Below, one piece after another: positions 8,090 through 16,957 of a stretch of DNA of 37,041 nt. The notes below the pieces were generated by a model that saw nothing but the letters and a program-made list of their open reading frames with translations, was not told the DNA's origin and searched no databases. A program made the position numbers and the translations under genes. Position 1 is the stretch's first letter. Each line of letters begins with the position of its first letter. This DNA is from Pirellula staleyi DSM 6068 (GTDB lineage Bacteria; Planctomycetota; Planctomycetia; Pirellulales; Pirellulaceae), in NCBI GenBank assembly GCA_945875845.1, contig CAMCMB010000073.1:1-37041 (forward strand). Direction: 5' to 3'.

Positions 8090-9451
8090 GTGAAAAAACG
8101 CGGCCAAGTGCAAAACTCAAAATCGAAGTCATCCCGAGAAAAAGCTTGGTGGGTTTGCCTCATCGCTACCCTTTCGTTTTGTCTTTGGATGTCCAACTTC
8201 TTGCCAGTGCAAAAGGTTGAATATCAGCTGACCACGAATGTTGCCATCTCGCAGCACCGTTTGCCTTACTTGGAACGGCTCAAAGCGAACGGAACCGCTC
8301 CCGATAGTTTGGCAATTCCGTTCTCGATCACTGAGATTAAGCTTTCCGAGTCGGAGTTGATATCGCGAACCAACTCCGAGCTTTGTTCGGCACGAATCAC
8401 GCTTAGGCTTCTAGAACGTAGCCAAGTAAAAAATGTGGAGCATATTCTCGATAAGTTAACGACACCCAATTCGGATACAGCCGAATGTGTTTCGTTCGCA
8501 AATCAATTGCGCAAGGAACGCTGGTTTCTTGAAGCGAGTCTACATAGCCTCAAGCGACTTGAACTTGATTTGGAGCGAGAAAAAAATGCGATCGAAACGG
8601 TGGCACTGGCGGACAGCCGTTCCTCTAAGCCCAAAGACGTCAAAGCTTCCAGGTCCGCCTCGGATTCGACCAGCAAACCCTTTCGGCTAATCTCGTTTGC
8701 ATCGAGAGGCCCGATCGAAGATTCGAGGGTTGAGCTAAAGGGCCAGCTACAAAGAATGTCTCAATCTCGGTCCGAAACCGTAGATTCGATGACGCTGTCT
8801 TTAGAACGCCTAAAAGCAAAGTCACGTGGTTTTCTTTGTTTGACAGGCTCGCCTCGCATTGTTCCGCTAGTCCATGCACTTACTTTGTTTCGTTTTTTCG
8901 TTTTGTGCGTGTTCTGTATTTGCGTGTGGTTGATCTCCATGTGGTGGATCCGCCCTTTGTCGATGAAGTCGAAAAAGCTACCTCGCATCGATAAGAAATT
9001 GGTTGTCCCTACACTCAGTCAATCTTCTCAACATCGACATGCCTCCTTAACGCTCAACAAAACGCTCGGATGGATGCAGTCCGTAGGCATTCCATACTTG
9101 GGAGCGGTGCAGATCATTCGCGATGAATCGAATGAGGCACTGACTGAGGAAGTCCTGGGTAGCAAGGTACGATTGATGGACGGGGATGGTAGCGGTGCGA
9201 ATATTGCGAGTCGCTCGAACATCCTGCGGTCATCGCACGAGCAAGGTCAAGAGATAAGTACTGATCCGATGAGACTGTCTAAAGGGTCGAAGTTCATCGC
9301 GATGCGGTTTTTGCGAAGTGCTGGTGAAGGCTCATTGGTTTTATGGATTGGACTCTTTACAGCTAGACTTGTCTTTGACCCTTCCTGGCGGGAATTGGCT
9401 TCGGTCGCCCCGTTGGCGGCCGTATCCAGAATGGTCGTCGGCATTCAATAG
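8090..9451 (+). CDS. Membrane protein of unknown function, Wzz-like layout
   Basis: A 453-residue protein starting at GTG 8090 (no in-frame ATG for the next 34 codons). A Lys-rich N-terminus precedes a transmembrane helix at about 21-39 (WVCLIATLSFCLWMSNFL). A long polar, probably helical, extracytoplasmic part with heptad-like leucines follows (about 60-250), then a second helix at about 265-290 (LFRFFVLCVFCICVWLISM) and a cytoplasmic tail of about 160 residues. Two helices flanking a coiled-coil domain recall polysaccharide chain-length regulators, but no family motif (such as the Pro-rich second helix) is clear, and no polysaccharide genes are nearby. The last part may carry a third hydrophobic stretch (LVLWIGLFTARLVF). 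The stop codon directly abuts a palindromic repeat. I do not recognise the family. Confidence 0.6.
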   Translation: MKKRGQVQNSKSKSSREKAWWVCLIATLSFCLWMSNFLPVQKVEYQLTTNVAISQHRLPYLERLKANGTAPDSLAIPFSITEIKLSESELISRTNSELCSARITLRLLERSQVKNVEHILDKLTTPNSDTAECVSFANQLRKERWFLEASLHSLKRLELDLEREKNAIETVALADSRSSKPKDVKASRSASDSTSKPFRLISFASRGPIEDSRVELKGQLQRMSQSRSETVDSMTLSLERLKAKSRGFLCLTGSPRIVPLVHALTLFRFFVLCVFCICVWLISMWWIRPLSMKSKKLPRIDKKLVVPTLSQSSQHRHASLTLNKTLGWMQSVGIPYLGAVQIIRDESNEALTEEVLGSKVRLMDGDGSGANIASRSNILRSSHEQGQEISTDPMRLSKGSKFIAMRFLRSAGEGSLVLWIGLFTARLVFDPSWRELASVAPLAAVSRMVVGIQ

Positions 9452-9507
9452 GGCGAGGATCCTGCCGAGCTTAATACGCAAAGGTTCGGCAGGAGCCTCA
9501 CCCTCCC
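9451..9507. repeat. Palindromic GGCAGGAGCCTC repeat, copy 5
   Basis: GGGCGAGGATCCTGCCGAGC and TTCGGCAGGAGCCTCACCC form the inverted repeat. Its first G is the last base of the TAG stop of the upstream gene, and 30 bases later the convergent cytochrome peroxidase gene ends. The placement between convergent genes repeats that of the 4807-4895 copy. Confidence 0.8.
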
Positions 9508-9537
9508 AGGCAATGAATGGATTGGGCAAAGGCGCTT

Positions 9538-10782
9538 TTACTCAGGCAGGCGGCCTGTTTCGATTGTTGGGAATGGACCCGTCAACGACTTCATAAACTC
9601 CACTAAGTCCTGCTTGTCTTGAGCCGTCAAGTCGAGCTTCTTGATCTTGTCGCTCAAGTATGGATTGGGATGACCACCTTTGGCATACCATTCGACCACT
9701 TCCTCAAGTGTCTTCTGACTTCCGTCGTGCATGTATGGTCCGCTCTGAACAATGTTTCGAAGCGTTGGTGTCTTAAACGCACCCTTATCTTTCTCGATCT
9801 TGGTTTCAGCGAAACGACCTAAATCTGGTTCTGCCGCTTGCATGCCAACACCCAAATTGTGATAAAGTTCGTCCGAGAAATTGGCTCCGACGTGACAAGC
9901 TGAGCAATTCGACTTTTGGCTAAAGAATAGAGTTCGCCCGCGTTTGGCTTCGTCGCTCATTGGATTCTTGTCAGCTACCGATTTGAAGTCCGTAAATTTT
10001 TTGAATAGGGCTGGATCTTCCGTTTTCAGATCATTGAGGTCCGAAAGTTCTTCCGGAAACGCTTCCATCAATCGTCGAAGTGGTTCGTTGTGGTCGTAGG
10101 GACTTGGACCAGTGACAATGGTTCGCTCGAAAGCAGCAATGGCTTTGCCGACCATTGCGATATCCGGTTTCCCGCCAAACACGCGTTCGAACTGGATTCG
10201 ATACCCCTCCTTGTCCGCCAACATCTTGACTACCGAATCGTGCTTGTATCCCATCTCAATGGGGTTAGCGATCGGTCCGATGGCTTGCGCCTCAAGGCTG
10301 CCGGCACGACCGTCCCAAAATTGGGCTTTGCTCAAGATGCGATTGAAAGAAACGGGCGAGTTTCGATTCCCCTTTTGGCCTCGAACGCCGACTCCAAATT
10401 GAGTATTCGCTCCAAAACCGGCCATCGGGCTATGGCAGTCTGCGCAGCTAACCGTATTATCCGAAGATAGGCGTCGATCGAAATACAGTTGACGACCAAG
10501 TTCGATCTTAGCACGTGTTAATGGATTGTCGCCGGGAATGTAAATGGCGTCTGCACCAGCGGCCAGTCCTTCCGGAAGTGAGACCTTTAGCTCGACATGA
10601 TTGGAAGGGTTATCTAGGAATTTCTTGATTTCCGTCAGAGTCAACTTATCGGATCCAGGAATTCCAGACGTCAGTGCGTCTTTTCCAAGTTGGACCGAAT
10701 CTATTGCGAGAGAAAATTGTCCAGTAGAGCAGACAACTGCGAGAGCAAGGCCAGCAGCGAATTGTAACTTCTTGGTTGCCAT
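9538..10782 (-). CDS. Cytochrome c peroxidase, di-haem (CCP/MauG family)
   Basis: A 414-residue periplasmic enzyme that would reduce hydrogen peroxide with electrons from small cytochromes. The signal peptide is residues 1-26 (KKLQFAAGLALAVVC core, cut after SLA). The two c-type haem sites are CADCH at 113-117 and CSACH at 293-297. The family features LGRQLYFDRRLSSD (95-108), FWDGRAGSLEAQA (155-167) and, late, GPYMHDGS, where Met would ligate the high-potential haem, are present. The ATG at 10782 has AGGA six bases upstream and a signal peptide right after it; the open frame reaches 10881 but that part lacks these. It is a single gene, convergent with the preceding one. MauG-like oxidation of a protein substrate cannot be excluded. 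Confidence 0.93.
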   Translation of the reverse strand: MATKKLQFAAGLALAVVCSTGQFSLAIDSVQLGKDALTSGIPGSDKLTLTEIKKFLDNPSNHVELKVSLPEGLAAGADAIYIPGDNPLTRAKIELGRQLYFDRRLSSDNTVSCADCHSPMAGFGANTQFGVGVRGQKGNRNSPVSFNRILSKAQFWDGRAGSLEAQAIGPIANPIEMGYKHDSVVKMLADKEGYRIQFERVFGGKPDIAMVGKAIAAFERTIVTGPSPYDHNEPLRRLMEAFPEELSDLNDLKTEDPALFKKFTDFKSVADKNPMSDEAKRGRTLFFSQKSNCSACHVGANFSDELYHNLGVGMQAAEPDLGRFAETKIEKDKGAFKTPTLRNIVQSGPYMHDGSQKTLEEVVEWYAKGGHPNPYLSDKIKKLDLTAQDKQDLVEFMKSLTGPFPTIETGRLPE

Positions 10783-11235
10783 GTGGAATCCTAAAGATGA
10801 TAGACGTTGATATTTGAAGGTGGTAACCGTAGGATCGAATACCGAATTAACGAACTGTTTTCGGGTTTGCTGAAATCCCAATACCGTCCAGTGATCGATT
10901 AAACGAACTATTTGGGGGGAGGGTTTGGAAGTATTCGAGATTATAACGTCGGGTCAATACCACAGCCACTCTGGCGGTCGACCCATTTGGAATATTCTGC
11001 AGTTGCCTGAACGGTTTCCCAAACAATTTGTGGCAATTCTTAGGGATGACGCAACTTCAAGAAATTAACAAGCTCGTTCAACCGAAGAACGCCAATTTTG
11101 ATTTTGAGGGAGTATTCGCTTTCAATCTTCACCGATTCTTCCCAATGATAGATGCTTTGAATCGGGCCGGTTATCTGGACACAGGCGGCCATTTTTTGTT
11201 CCACCAACTCGCACGCTATCCGCTCGGCGACAGCG
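10783..11235. other. Intergenic region with a doubtful 67-codon frame
   Basis: This holds the upstream region of the peroxidase gene (minus). An open plus-strand frame from ATG 11046 (TTAGGG just upstream) runs 67 codons (MTQLQEINKLVQ at the start, RYPLGDSG near the end) and stops at 11249, inside the MITE copy at 11236-11349. If the MITE were inserted into a gene, the reading frame would continue beyond it. The peptide has no recognisable family, so it is not called as a gene. Confidence 0.35.
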
Positions 11236-11349
11236 GTTTGTTGCTTTAGTGAAGTCGTTATTGGGTAAGGGCGGTAGGACGGACTTCCAAGTCCGTCAAT
11301 GGGGAATTCGACGGACTAGGAAGTCCGTCATACCATTAAATCAACAAGC
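11236..11349. mobile_element. MITE-like 114-bp element, copy 2, with 8-bp target duplication
   Basis: Ends GTTTGTTGCTTTAGT and (complement of) ATTAAATCAACAAGC are imperfect terminal inverted repeats. A perfect 8-bp direct repeat CGACAGCG abuts both ends (11228-11235 and 11350-11357), as expected of a target-site duplication. The interior is nearly identical to copy 1 at 3399-3512, including GGTAAGGGCGGTA and the facing arms GGACTTCCAAGTCC / GGACTAGGAAGTCC. Length 114 bp in both copies. Confidence 0.82.
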
Positions 11350-11406
11350 CGACAGCGTGCGTCGGCAAGGTTGTCGTAACCACGACAATCTTGGATGCGG
11401 TCTCGT

Positions 11407-11853
11407 TCAAGCCAATCCCCGTTCGACAAGCTGACGTTCTTGACATTCTTCTTCAAGAATGTCGCGATGCAAACGCTGGAATTGTTCAGCCATATCGGCA
11501 ATTTCGTCTCGCTGCGGATCGTAGTTTTGAACATGATGGATGGTCGAGTCGAGCTGGTCGATGAGTCGACACTGCAAACACTCGATATCGCGGAGTTCCG
11601 AATAGAGACCGGGCCGCTGGCATGCTACATTCTCAAGGTATCCCTCACCTGCCACTCGTGTAAAATGTTGATCGAGCACCCATCGAAAGCTAACCAAGTG
11701 CTCCATCAACTTGCTCCAAGTTGCACGCTGATGGGGATGCTCGATCCATGCGCGAAAGTCTTGCTCAAGTTCGGACAAGCCCTCCTCGATTCCAGACTGA
11801 CTGTGGTTGAGGCACATTTTCATGCCATTGAGTTCCCATACGTTTCGATTCAT
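11407..11853 (-). CDS. Hemerythrin-like helical protein (degenerate), unknown function
   Basis: A 148-residue, almost all-helical soluble protein. The start is ATG 11853 with GAGG nine bases upstream. The pattern LMEHLVSFRWVLDQHF (residues about 50-65) followed by GEGYLENV and a later IECLQCRLIDQLD resembles the HHE/hemerythrin-like family, in which H..HF..EE...GYLE and a second H..L helix bind metal. Several expected ligands are replaced (the Glu pair after HF is missing, the later His is Cys or Leu), so metal binding may be lost or altered. It is divergent from the apbE-like gene with about 110 bases between, so the two may share a regulatory region. The assignment is tentative; an unrelated four-helix protein is the alternative. 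Confidence 0.6.
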   Translation of the reverse strand: MNRNVWELNGMKMCLNHSQSGIEEGLSELEQDFRAWIEHPHQRATWSKLMEHLVSFRWVLDQHFTRVAGEGYLENVACQRPGLYSELRDIECLQCRLIDQLDSTIHHVQNYDPQRDEIADMAEQFQRLHRDILEEECQERQLVERGLA

Positions 11854-11963
11854 TATCAAGAACCTCAAACTGAGAAAGGACTACTGATGTCGACAAACTT
11901 CACCATACTAGTGTCCCAACTTTGGGATTCGCCCGTCAAGCATTTTTCGAAAATAGTTGTGCG

Positions 11964-13043
11964 ATGCGAATGAACCGTCGTTGGAGTATTCGATACCTTG
12001 CAGCTATGTTCGCCGGATGCAGTACGGCGATCGATCCTTTCAGGGGCCGCAACACGGCCGATGCATCCAACCACTTTATGCAAGGGTTCGAGGCAGAGTT
12101 CCCATCCATGGGGAGCAAAATAAACCTGCGGTGGTACGATGGTCGCTCGAACTCAACGCAAGTTGTTCTGTCAGCAGCGACAGCCGTGGCAGACAAATGG
12201 GTCAATATACTCAGCGATTATGAACCTAGCAGCGAAGCCATGATGGCTTCCCAACAAGCCGATGGGGGGGATTGGGTCCAGGTTTCCGAGGATCTTTGGA
12301 AAGTGATTCTCGCTTGCGATCAATGGAACCGTTGGAGCAACGGAGCTTTCGATGCCGCTCTCGGTGCTACAACTCGCCTTCGTCGGAAAAGAAAGCCTGC
12401 TACCCCCCAACAATGGGAGCAGGCTCACGCCTCATGCGGTTGGCATTTGATTGCACTCGACCCAGCGAAGCGATCGATTCGAACGACTCGCCCCGGCGTT
12501 CGTCTCGACTTCGGAGCGATAGGCAAAGGCCTCGTGGTCGACAAGATTTCCGAACAGCTTCTGCAGATGGGAATCGATCAGTTCATCGTCAATGCCTCTG
12601 GCAATATGCGGATGGGAAAAGCGCCAGACAACACACAAGGATGGCCCGTTTCCATCGACGTTCCAATCATGGACCCAAATCATGAAACGCTTGAATTGAT
12701 GAGGATGCGATTAAAGAATCGCGGAGTGGCCACGTCTGGAGATCGGTGGCAGAGATTTCCAGACCCGATCGATCCTAGAAACGAGACGGCCGATGGCAAA
12801 AAAAGTAGTCACATCATGGACCCGAAAACGTTGCGAGGGATTGCAGAGCACCATAGCGTGACCGTCCTCTCGGACAATGCAATGGATGCCGACGCCATGG
12901 CAACGGCAACCTCCGTCCGGACACAAAACGACCTTGCCGGTTGGCTGCAAACTGTTGGACGCTTGAAGCCGGGCACTCAAGTGCTCATCCTTTCCAAAGA
13001 CGAGGAGTCGCACGCCATTCGAAGTAGGTGGGCGGGAAGATGA
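11964..13043 (+). CDS. apbE: FAD:protein FMN transferase (ApbE family)
   Basis: A 359-residue enzyme that attaches FMN from FAD to a Thr or Ser of exported flavoproteins (Rnq/Nqr subunits, FMN-binding domains). N-terminus MNRRWSIRYLAAMFAGC looks like a lipoprotein signal ending at a possible lipobox Cys, as in many ApbE proteins. Family motifs: PSMGSKINLRW early, WSNGAFDAAL, VRLDFGAIGKGLVVDKI (the G(A)IAKGYAVD element), NASGNMRMGK, SHIMDPKT (HI.DP.TG) and late SDNAMDADAMATA, where Asp residues hold Mg2+. Starts at 11964 or 11970 (ATG) are equivalent; the frame opens further up with TTG 11922, which is less likely. No flavoprotein target is next to it. Small differences (SGNM for GGNI) are within family variation. 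Confidence 0.9.
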   Translation: MRMNRRWSIRYLAAMFAGCSTAIDPFRGRNTADASNHFMQGFEAEFPSMGSKINLRWYDGRSNSTQVVLSAATAVADKWVNILSDYEPSSEAMMASQQADGGDWVQVSEDLWKVILACDQWNRWSNGAFDAALGATTRLRRKRKPATPQQWEQAHASCGWHLIALDPAKRSIRTTRPGVRLDFGAIGKGLVVDKISEQLLQMGIDQFIVNASGNMRMGKAPDNTQGWPVSIDVPIMDPNHETLELMRMRLKNRGVATSGDRWQRFPDPIDPRNETADGKKSSHIMDPKTLRGIAEHHSVTVLSDNAMDADAMATATSVRTQNDLAGWLQTVGRLKPGTQVLILSKDEESHAIRSRWAGR

Positions 13044-13120
13044 TCGGTGTCATCCCGGTCTGTCGAACCACACGCACCAGCCAGCTTGAATCAACGCGAG
13101 CGGCAGCGAGCGTTGCTGCC

Positions 13121-13355
13121 CCAACGACCTTGTGCCGTTGGTCAGTCAGTTTGGTCAGCTAAACCGAGTCAAACCGCGAACGGTCCCGGCCCCCATGTGC
13201 TTGTCACATGGGTGAGGAAAGTTTCCTCGGCCCCGCGACGTTAGAAACTTCAGCGACCCACGACACAAGGTCGTGGGGGGCTCAAACCGCCTGACGGCGA
13301 TAGACTGTTAGCCGACCAAACTTTGCTTCTCATGACACAAGCATCATGAGGGGCG
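13121..13355. repeat. Cluster of four 21-nt hairpins with shared CTTGT/ACAAG loop
   Basis: Four hairpins of 8-bp stem and 5-nt loop: 13121-13141 (stem CCAACGAC, loop CTTGT), 13192-13212 (CCCATGTG, loop CTTGT, perfect), 13257-13277 (CCCACGAC, loop ACAAG, perfect) and 13329-13350 (CTCATGA, loop around ACAAG, slightly expanded). Stems differ but still pair. The last is followed on its other side by GCCTGACGGCGAT and GTTAGCCGACCAAACTTTGC, a block also found at 23628-23695 and 34260-34322. They fill the gap between two convergent genes (13044-13446), which contains no supported gene. Confidence 0.75.
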
Positions 13356-13446
13356 TAAAGCAGCCTGCTTCGCGGCATGATCCGTGTGCTGTTACATTCA
13401 TTGCAAACGCGGCGAGCGTTCCTGCACTCATTCCAGCACCGGAACG

Positions 13447-16400
13447 TTACGGCAACGCATGAATCGTCCAGTAGACCTCTTCGTCGAAACGCGTTCCATC
13501 CGCAGCGTTCAAATGCATGCGCAGTTGCAGTTGATGGACCGGTTGCAACTCGCGATATCGCAGTTTCACGCTGCGACGATCTAGTGCGAGTTCGACGCTT
13601 TCGAGCGTCATCGTATCTGGCCCGACGCGACCTGTTGACGGCGAATACATCTCCGAACCGTACGAGGCTTGCCACAAATAGTTCCAATGTTTTGCCTCAA
13701 ATGCCTCGGCCATTTCCAGCGAATTCGGGTCTACAGGGAAATTGAAATGGACTCTTAAACCATCATGCTCGACTTTGCAGTTGGTAACCATAAGCATGGG
13801 TTTGCCGGTATAGCGAAGTCGCTGCACACCTTGATCGAGCAGGCCGATTCGACCACCGCCATTCCAGCCTTGCAGGCCGGTCACGTAGACTTGGCCGTCC
13901 TTGGGATTGACTCTGCCACGCATGATTCCCGTCCGGAAATCGAAGGGCAATTTCACAATAGCAGCTTGATGAACTTCATCGACTTTTTGAATCATTAAGT
14001 ACGAAAGCCAGCCTTTGCCAAAACTCGTATGAAGCAGCCGGCCCGACAAGGGACCCCATCGATCATCATCGACCCAGATTTGACCACCGGACGAGTTGTC
14101 AAACTCTTGCGGCATCCAAAGGAGTGGTGGATCAAATGATTTTGGCGGCACCACTTTGGTGACGTCGATTCGGCCACCGTCGGGAGCCCATTTGCCTTTT
14201 CCGTCGTAGGTCTGGACCCAACCATAGAATCCGCCGGGCTTGAGCACCGAGATCTTGGAAGCCGGTATCCAGTGGCCTTGATTGTCGCTGCACGTGATAA
14301 GCCCTCCGGGCAATGCTCCCATCCCATTGGGTGCGCGAAATCCAGTGCTATAAGCGTCGCGTTTCGAACCGTCATGCGAGACGCGAATCACCGCGCCAGG
14401 CAATGCGATATCGGACCCGTTGCCCCCTTTGGCATAATAAAAATTGCCTTGCTCATCGGTTTGGAGGTCGAAGTTGAAGGCGTGGAAATTGAAGGAAACA
14501 TCCGTTTCGTCGCTAAAGTTCTCGTAGAAGTCCGCTTCACCGTTGGTGTCTCGGTCATGCAATCGAACGATGCGATCTTTGCAAGTCAAGAAAATCTGAT
14601 CGTCGACGACTTTGACTCCCATCGGCTCGTACAATCCCGCCGCAAATCGCTTCCATTTTAGGTCCAGCAACTTGTCATCGATGCCTGAAACGATCCAAAC
14701 ATCGCCGCCATGCGTGGCTAAAACCATTCGGCCATCCGACAGGAAATCGAGAGCTGTGGTGCGAAACCAAGTGTTCCATGGCGTTGCACCTGGGATGGTG
14801 AGCGTGTCCAGCGCGTAGGCTCCTGATTGGAGTCCCAGATGCCCGACCGTCGATAAAATCTCGGGCCAGAGCAATGAGCCACCGTGCGTCTGTTTTGACA
14901 GAAGTGACATTGGTGGCAGAATGGACTGGGCAAGGATTCGTTCTCGAAAGCGGGTTCGTTGCGTTTCCCCTTTGTCGCTGCAGACCGATATCTCAATGGA
15001 TTGAGTCTTCGTGTTTTCTGGAATGCTCAATACGAGCCGCTGTTGCGAATCGACTTCCCATGAAAACCCTTGTGTGTCTCCTTGGACCGATGCCGCGATG
15101 AATTCCGCGAGTTCCTCTCCGTTATACCTTTCAATCAAGAGCATCGCACCGGTAACAGATGCGTCCTTGTCAGCCAACGTTTCGTCCGCAATGGACCTGA
15201 TTCGAACGTTCGTCGGCTCGGTGAAGTTACTTTTAGCAACGGCGAGTAGGAGAGGTTTCCCGGGTCCGATCTCAAGGCGTCGACGGATTGTGTTCGCAGG
15301 CGAGTCGGGGATGGCAGACTCCAAGACATCGCGTCCATCGATCTGAAAGTTCATGATGACCTGCGAGCCGTATAAGTGATACCCGCGATACTTCATCCAA
15401 TGATCTGGCAAAGGTCCGCGAGGAAGCACTGCTTCACGGGAATACTCAAACGTGCCTGCGTGTCCCCATTCCCAGCCCTGCAGGCCGCCGATCTCCTTCC
15501 CGATCGGTTTCGGAGTTCCCTCGCCGCGATTGCGCATGTGTTGTGTTTCGCTAAGGTCCAGGAATCCCTCTTGCCAAAGCTCCGCCTGATTCATCGTATG
15601 TAAATCGGTTGCGAGCGATTTTGTCCCTAATCGCACCGTCAAAACGCTTCGAAACCTCCGTTCGAGCTGCGATGCTAGAGCGGGTCCGTAATCGCGGTCG
15701 ACGATAGGAGTGGATTTCCCGTCCCGCGTTCCCGTGGGTAAACCGTCTAAATACTTTCGATCGATGGGAACGTAGTCGGGATTCGTCGGCTTCATGAATT
15801 GTTCGCGAATATAGTGAACAACTTGATAACGTTCATAAGGCGATAGATGCGACATAGGTCCCATCAATCCGTTACCCTTCGTTAGGGTCATGAACAAGCG
15901 ATAGGGATCCGCCCCGAATTTCATCGACTGAGTTCCAAAAGCCCTCGCGGTTGATAGCGTTGCATGACTCCCGTCTGCCCCATGGCAATCGATGCAATAG
16001 CCTTGAAAGATCGCCTTGCCCGCTTCGAACTCTGTGGCTTTCAGACTTTTAAGAATTCCGGCATGATCGAGATTCACCCAATCTTCTTTGACAACCAGTT
16101 GTTCCGGAGTTGGCTTCAATTGCTCTGCCCGGGCAGGGCCACCCTCGACCACTGCGAACACGTAAGCGGCTAGATCCAAGAATTCGCCTTGATCTCGAAA
16201 CGCAGAGATCAGCCCCTCGGGCATTTGCGACTGTTTCGACGCGGTTCGCGCTTCGATCTCCGACTTCAAAATTGGGATGGGACGCGAAAGATCGGAGGTG
16301 GATTGCAGTAGGATTTGGGTGTCATCTTCGGCTTGGATAATTCCCGTAAAACCACTTCCGTCGGTGGTTCGAACGGAAACCGTCTCGAAGCCTTTTCGAA

Positions 16401-16749
16401 TCTCTTGCGACGGATAGAGCAGAGCCTGGATCAGGTATTCGCGAGATATCTCATTCGAATTGGATTCTCGCTTTACGTTTGCAAGATTTGGACCAAGCGA
16501 GAGCGTTCCAGTTGCGGTGGAATGGCATCGCACGCATGCGGCTGCTGACTTATGGAACAAGAGAGAGCCGCGGGATGGATCGCCGCGCAATAGGGTTTCC
16601 TCGATAAGTACGGAAACCGGTGCCTCTTTTAGCAACAGTTCGAGTGGGGTTGCCTGCCGTAGTGTCTCAGCCAATGCCGATGGACACAGAAGCGAACCGA
16701 CGATGCTGAGTATTTGGACTTGAATCAGAAAAGAAGATCTTGGAACCAT
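13447..16749 (-). CDS. Large PVC-type haem-binding protein with beta-propeller
   Basis: A 1100-residue exported protein. Signal peptide 1-27 (cut after PSALA). Two cytochrome c domains: CVRCH at 72-76 followed by LGPNL, and CIDCHGADGSH at 252-262. A middle region (about 330-520) contains GLQGWEWGHAGTFEYSR and a jelly-roll-like stretch seen in the planctomycete DUF6797 type. From about 690 to 970 there is an L-sorbosone-dehydrogenase-like beta-propeller (LDFLSDGRMVLATHGGDVW, FRAPNGMGALPGG, GFYGWVQTYDGKG). The C-terminal 100 residues are beta-rich. This layout is typical of planctomycete and verrucomicrobial periplasmic proteins thought to oxidise sugars or alcohols and pass electrons through their own haems; the substrate is unknown. 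ATG 16749 was chosen because it starts the signal peptide; the open frame extends to 16830. Single gene. Confidence 0.85.
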   Translation of the reverse strand: MVPRSSFLIQVQILSIVGSLLCPSALAETLRQATPLELLLKEAPVSVLIEETLLRGDPSRGSLLFHKSAAACVRCHSTATGTLSLGPNLANVKRESNSNEISREYLIQALLYPSQEIRKGFETVSVRTTDGSGFTGIIQAEDDTQILLQSTSDLSRPIPILKSEIEARTASKQSQMPEGLISAFRDQGEFLDLAAYVFAVVEGGPARAEQLKPTPEQLVVKEDWVNLDHAGILKSLKATEFEAGKAIFQGYCIDCHGADGSHATLSTARAFGTQSMKFGADPYRLFMTLTKGNGLMGPMSHLSPYERYQVVHYIREQFMKPTNPDYVPIDRKYLDGLPTGTRDGKSTPIVDRDYGPALASQLERRFRSVLTVRLGTKSLATDLHTMNQAELWQEGFLDLSETQHMRNRGEGTPKPIGKEIGGLQGWEWGHAGTFEYSREAVLPRGPLPDHWMKYRGYHLYGSQVIMNFQIDGRDVLESAIPDSPANTIRRRLEIGPGKPLLLAVAKSNFTEPTNVRIRSIADETLADKDASVTGAMLLIERYNGEELAEFIAASVQGDTQGFSWEVDSQQRLVLSIPENTKTQSIEISVCSDKGETQRTRFRERILAQSILPPMSLLSKQTHGGSLLWPEILSTVGHLGLQSGAYALDTLTIPGATPWNTWFRTTALDFLSDGRMVLATHGGDVWIVSGIDDKLLDLKWKRFAAGLYEPMGVKVVDDQIFLTCKDRIVRLHDRDTNGEADFYENFSDETDVSFNFHAFNFDLQTDEQGNFYYAKGGNGSDIALPGAVIRVSHDGSKRDAYSTGFRAPNGMGALPGGLITCSDNQGHWIPASKISVLKPGGFYGWVQTYDGKGKWAPDGGRIDVTKVVPPKSFDPPLLWMPQEFDNSSGGQIWVDDDRWGPLSGRLLHTSFGKGWLSYLMIQKVDEVHQAAIVKLPFDFRTGIMRGRVNPKDGQVYVTGLQGWNGGGRIGLLDQGVQRLRYTGKPMLMVTNCKVEHDGLRVHFNFPVDPNSLEMAEAFEAKHWNYLWQASYGSEMYSPSTGRVGPDTMTLESVELALDRRSVKLRYRELQPVHQLQLRMHLNAADGTRFDEEVYWTIHALP

Positions 16750-16883
16750 GTCGTTGTCAGACTTTGGCTTTAAGCGAGCAGCAGTCTGCAAATTACAAGA
16801 AATCTGCAAACCACAAGAGAACCATGGCACGCTCAGAGGCTGTGAAAAAATGCTTGGGTCATCACCGGAGGGCTCGCGCCCTG

Positions 16884-16903
16884 CCGCTATCGTTTGATAG
16901 CGG
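16884..16903. terminator. Hairpin between two tandem genes
   Basis: CCGCTATC (16884-16891), loop GTTT, GATAGCGG (16896-16903) make a perfect 8-bp stem just past the 3' end of the gene ending at 16958 (minus). There is no T-run, so rho-independent termination is unproven; it could equally be a repeat unit. Confidence 0.35.
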
Positions 16904-16957
16904 AACCGCGAGAATTGTCCAGTAAGTCTAACAGAATAAACTCACAGCGTGTCGAAA

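Noticed and set aside
13250-13687. 145-codon minus-strand frame
   Set aside because: Its C-terminal part is only translated hairpin repeat and its N-terminal part lies in another frame of the haem protein gene.
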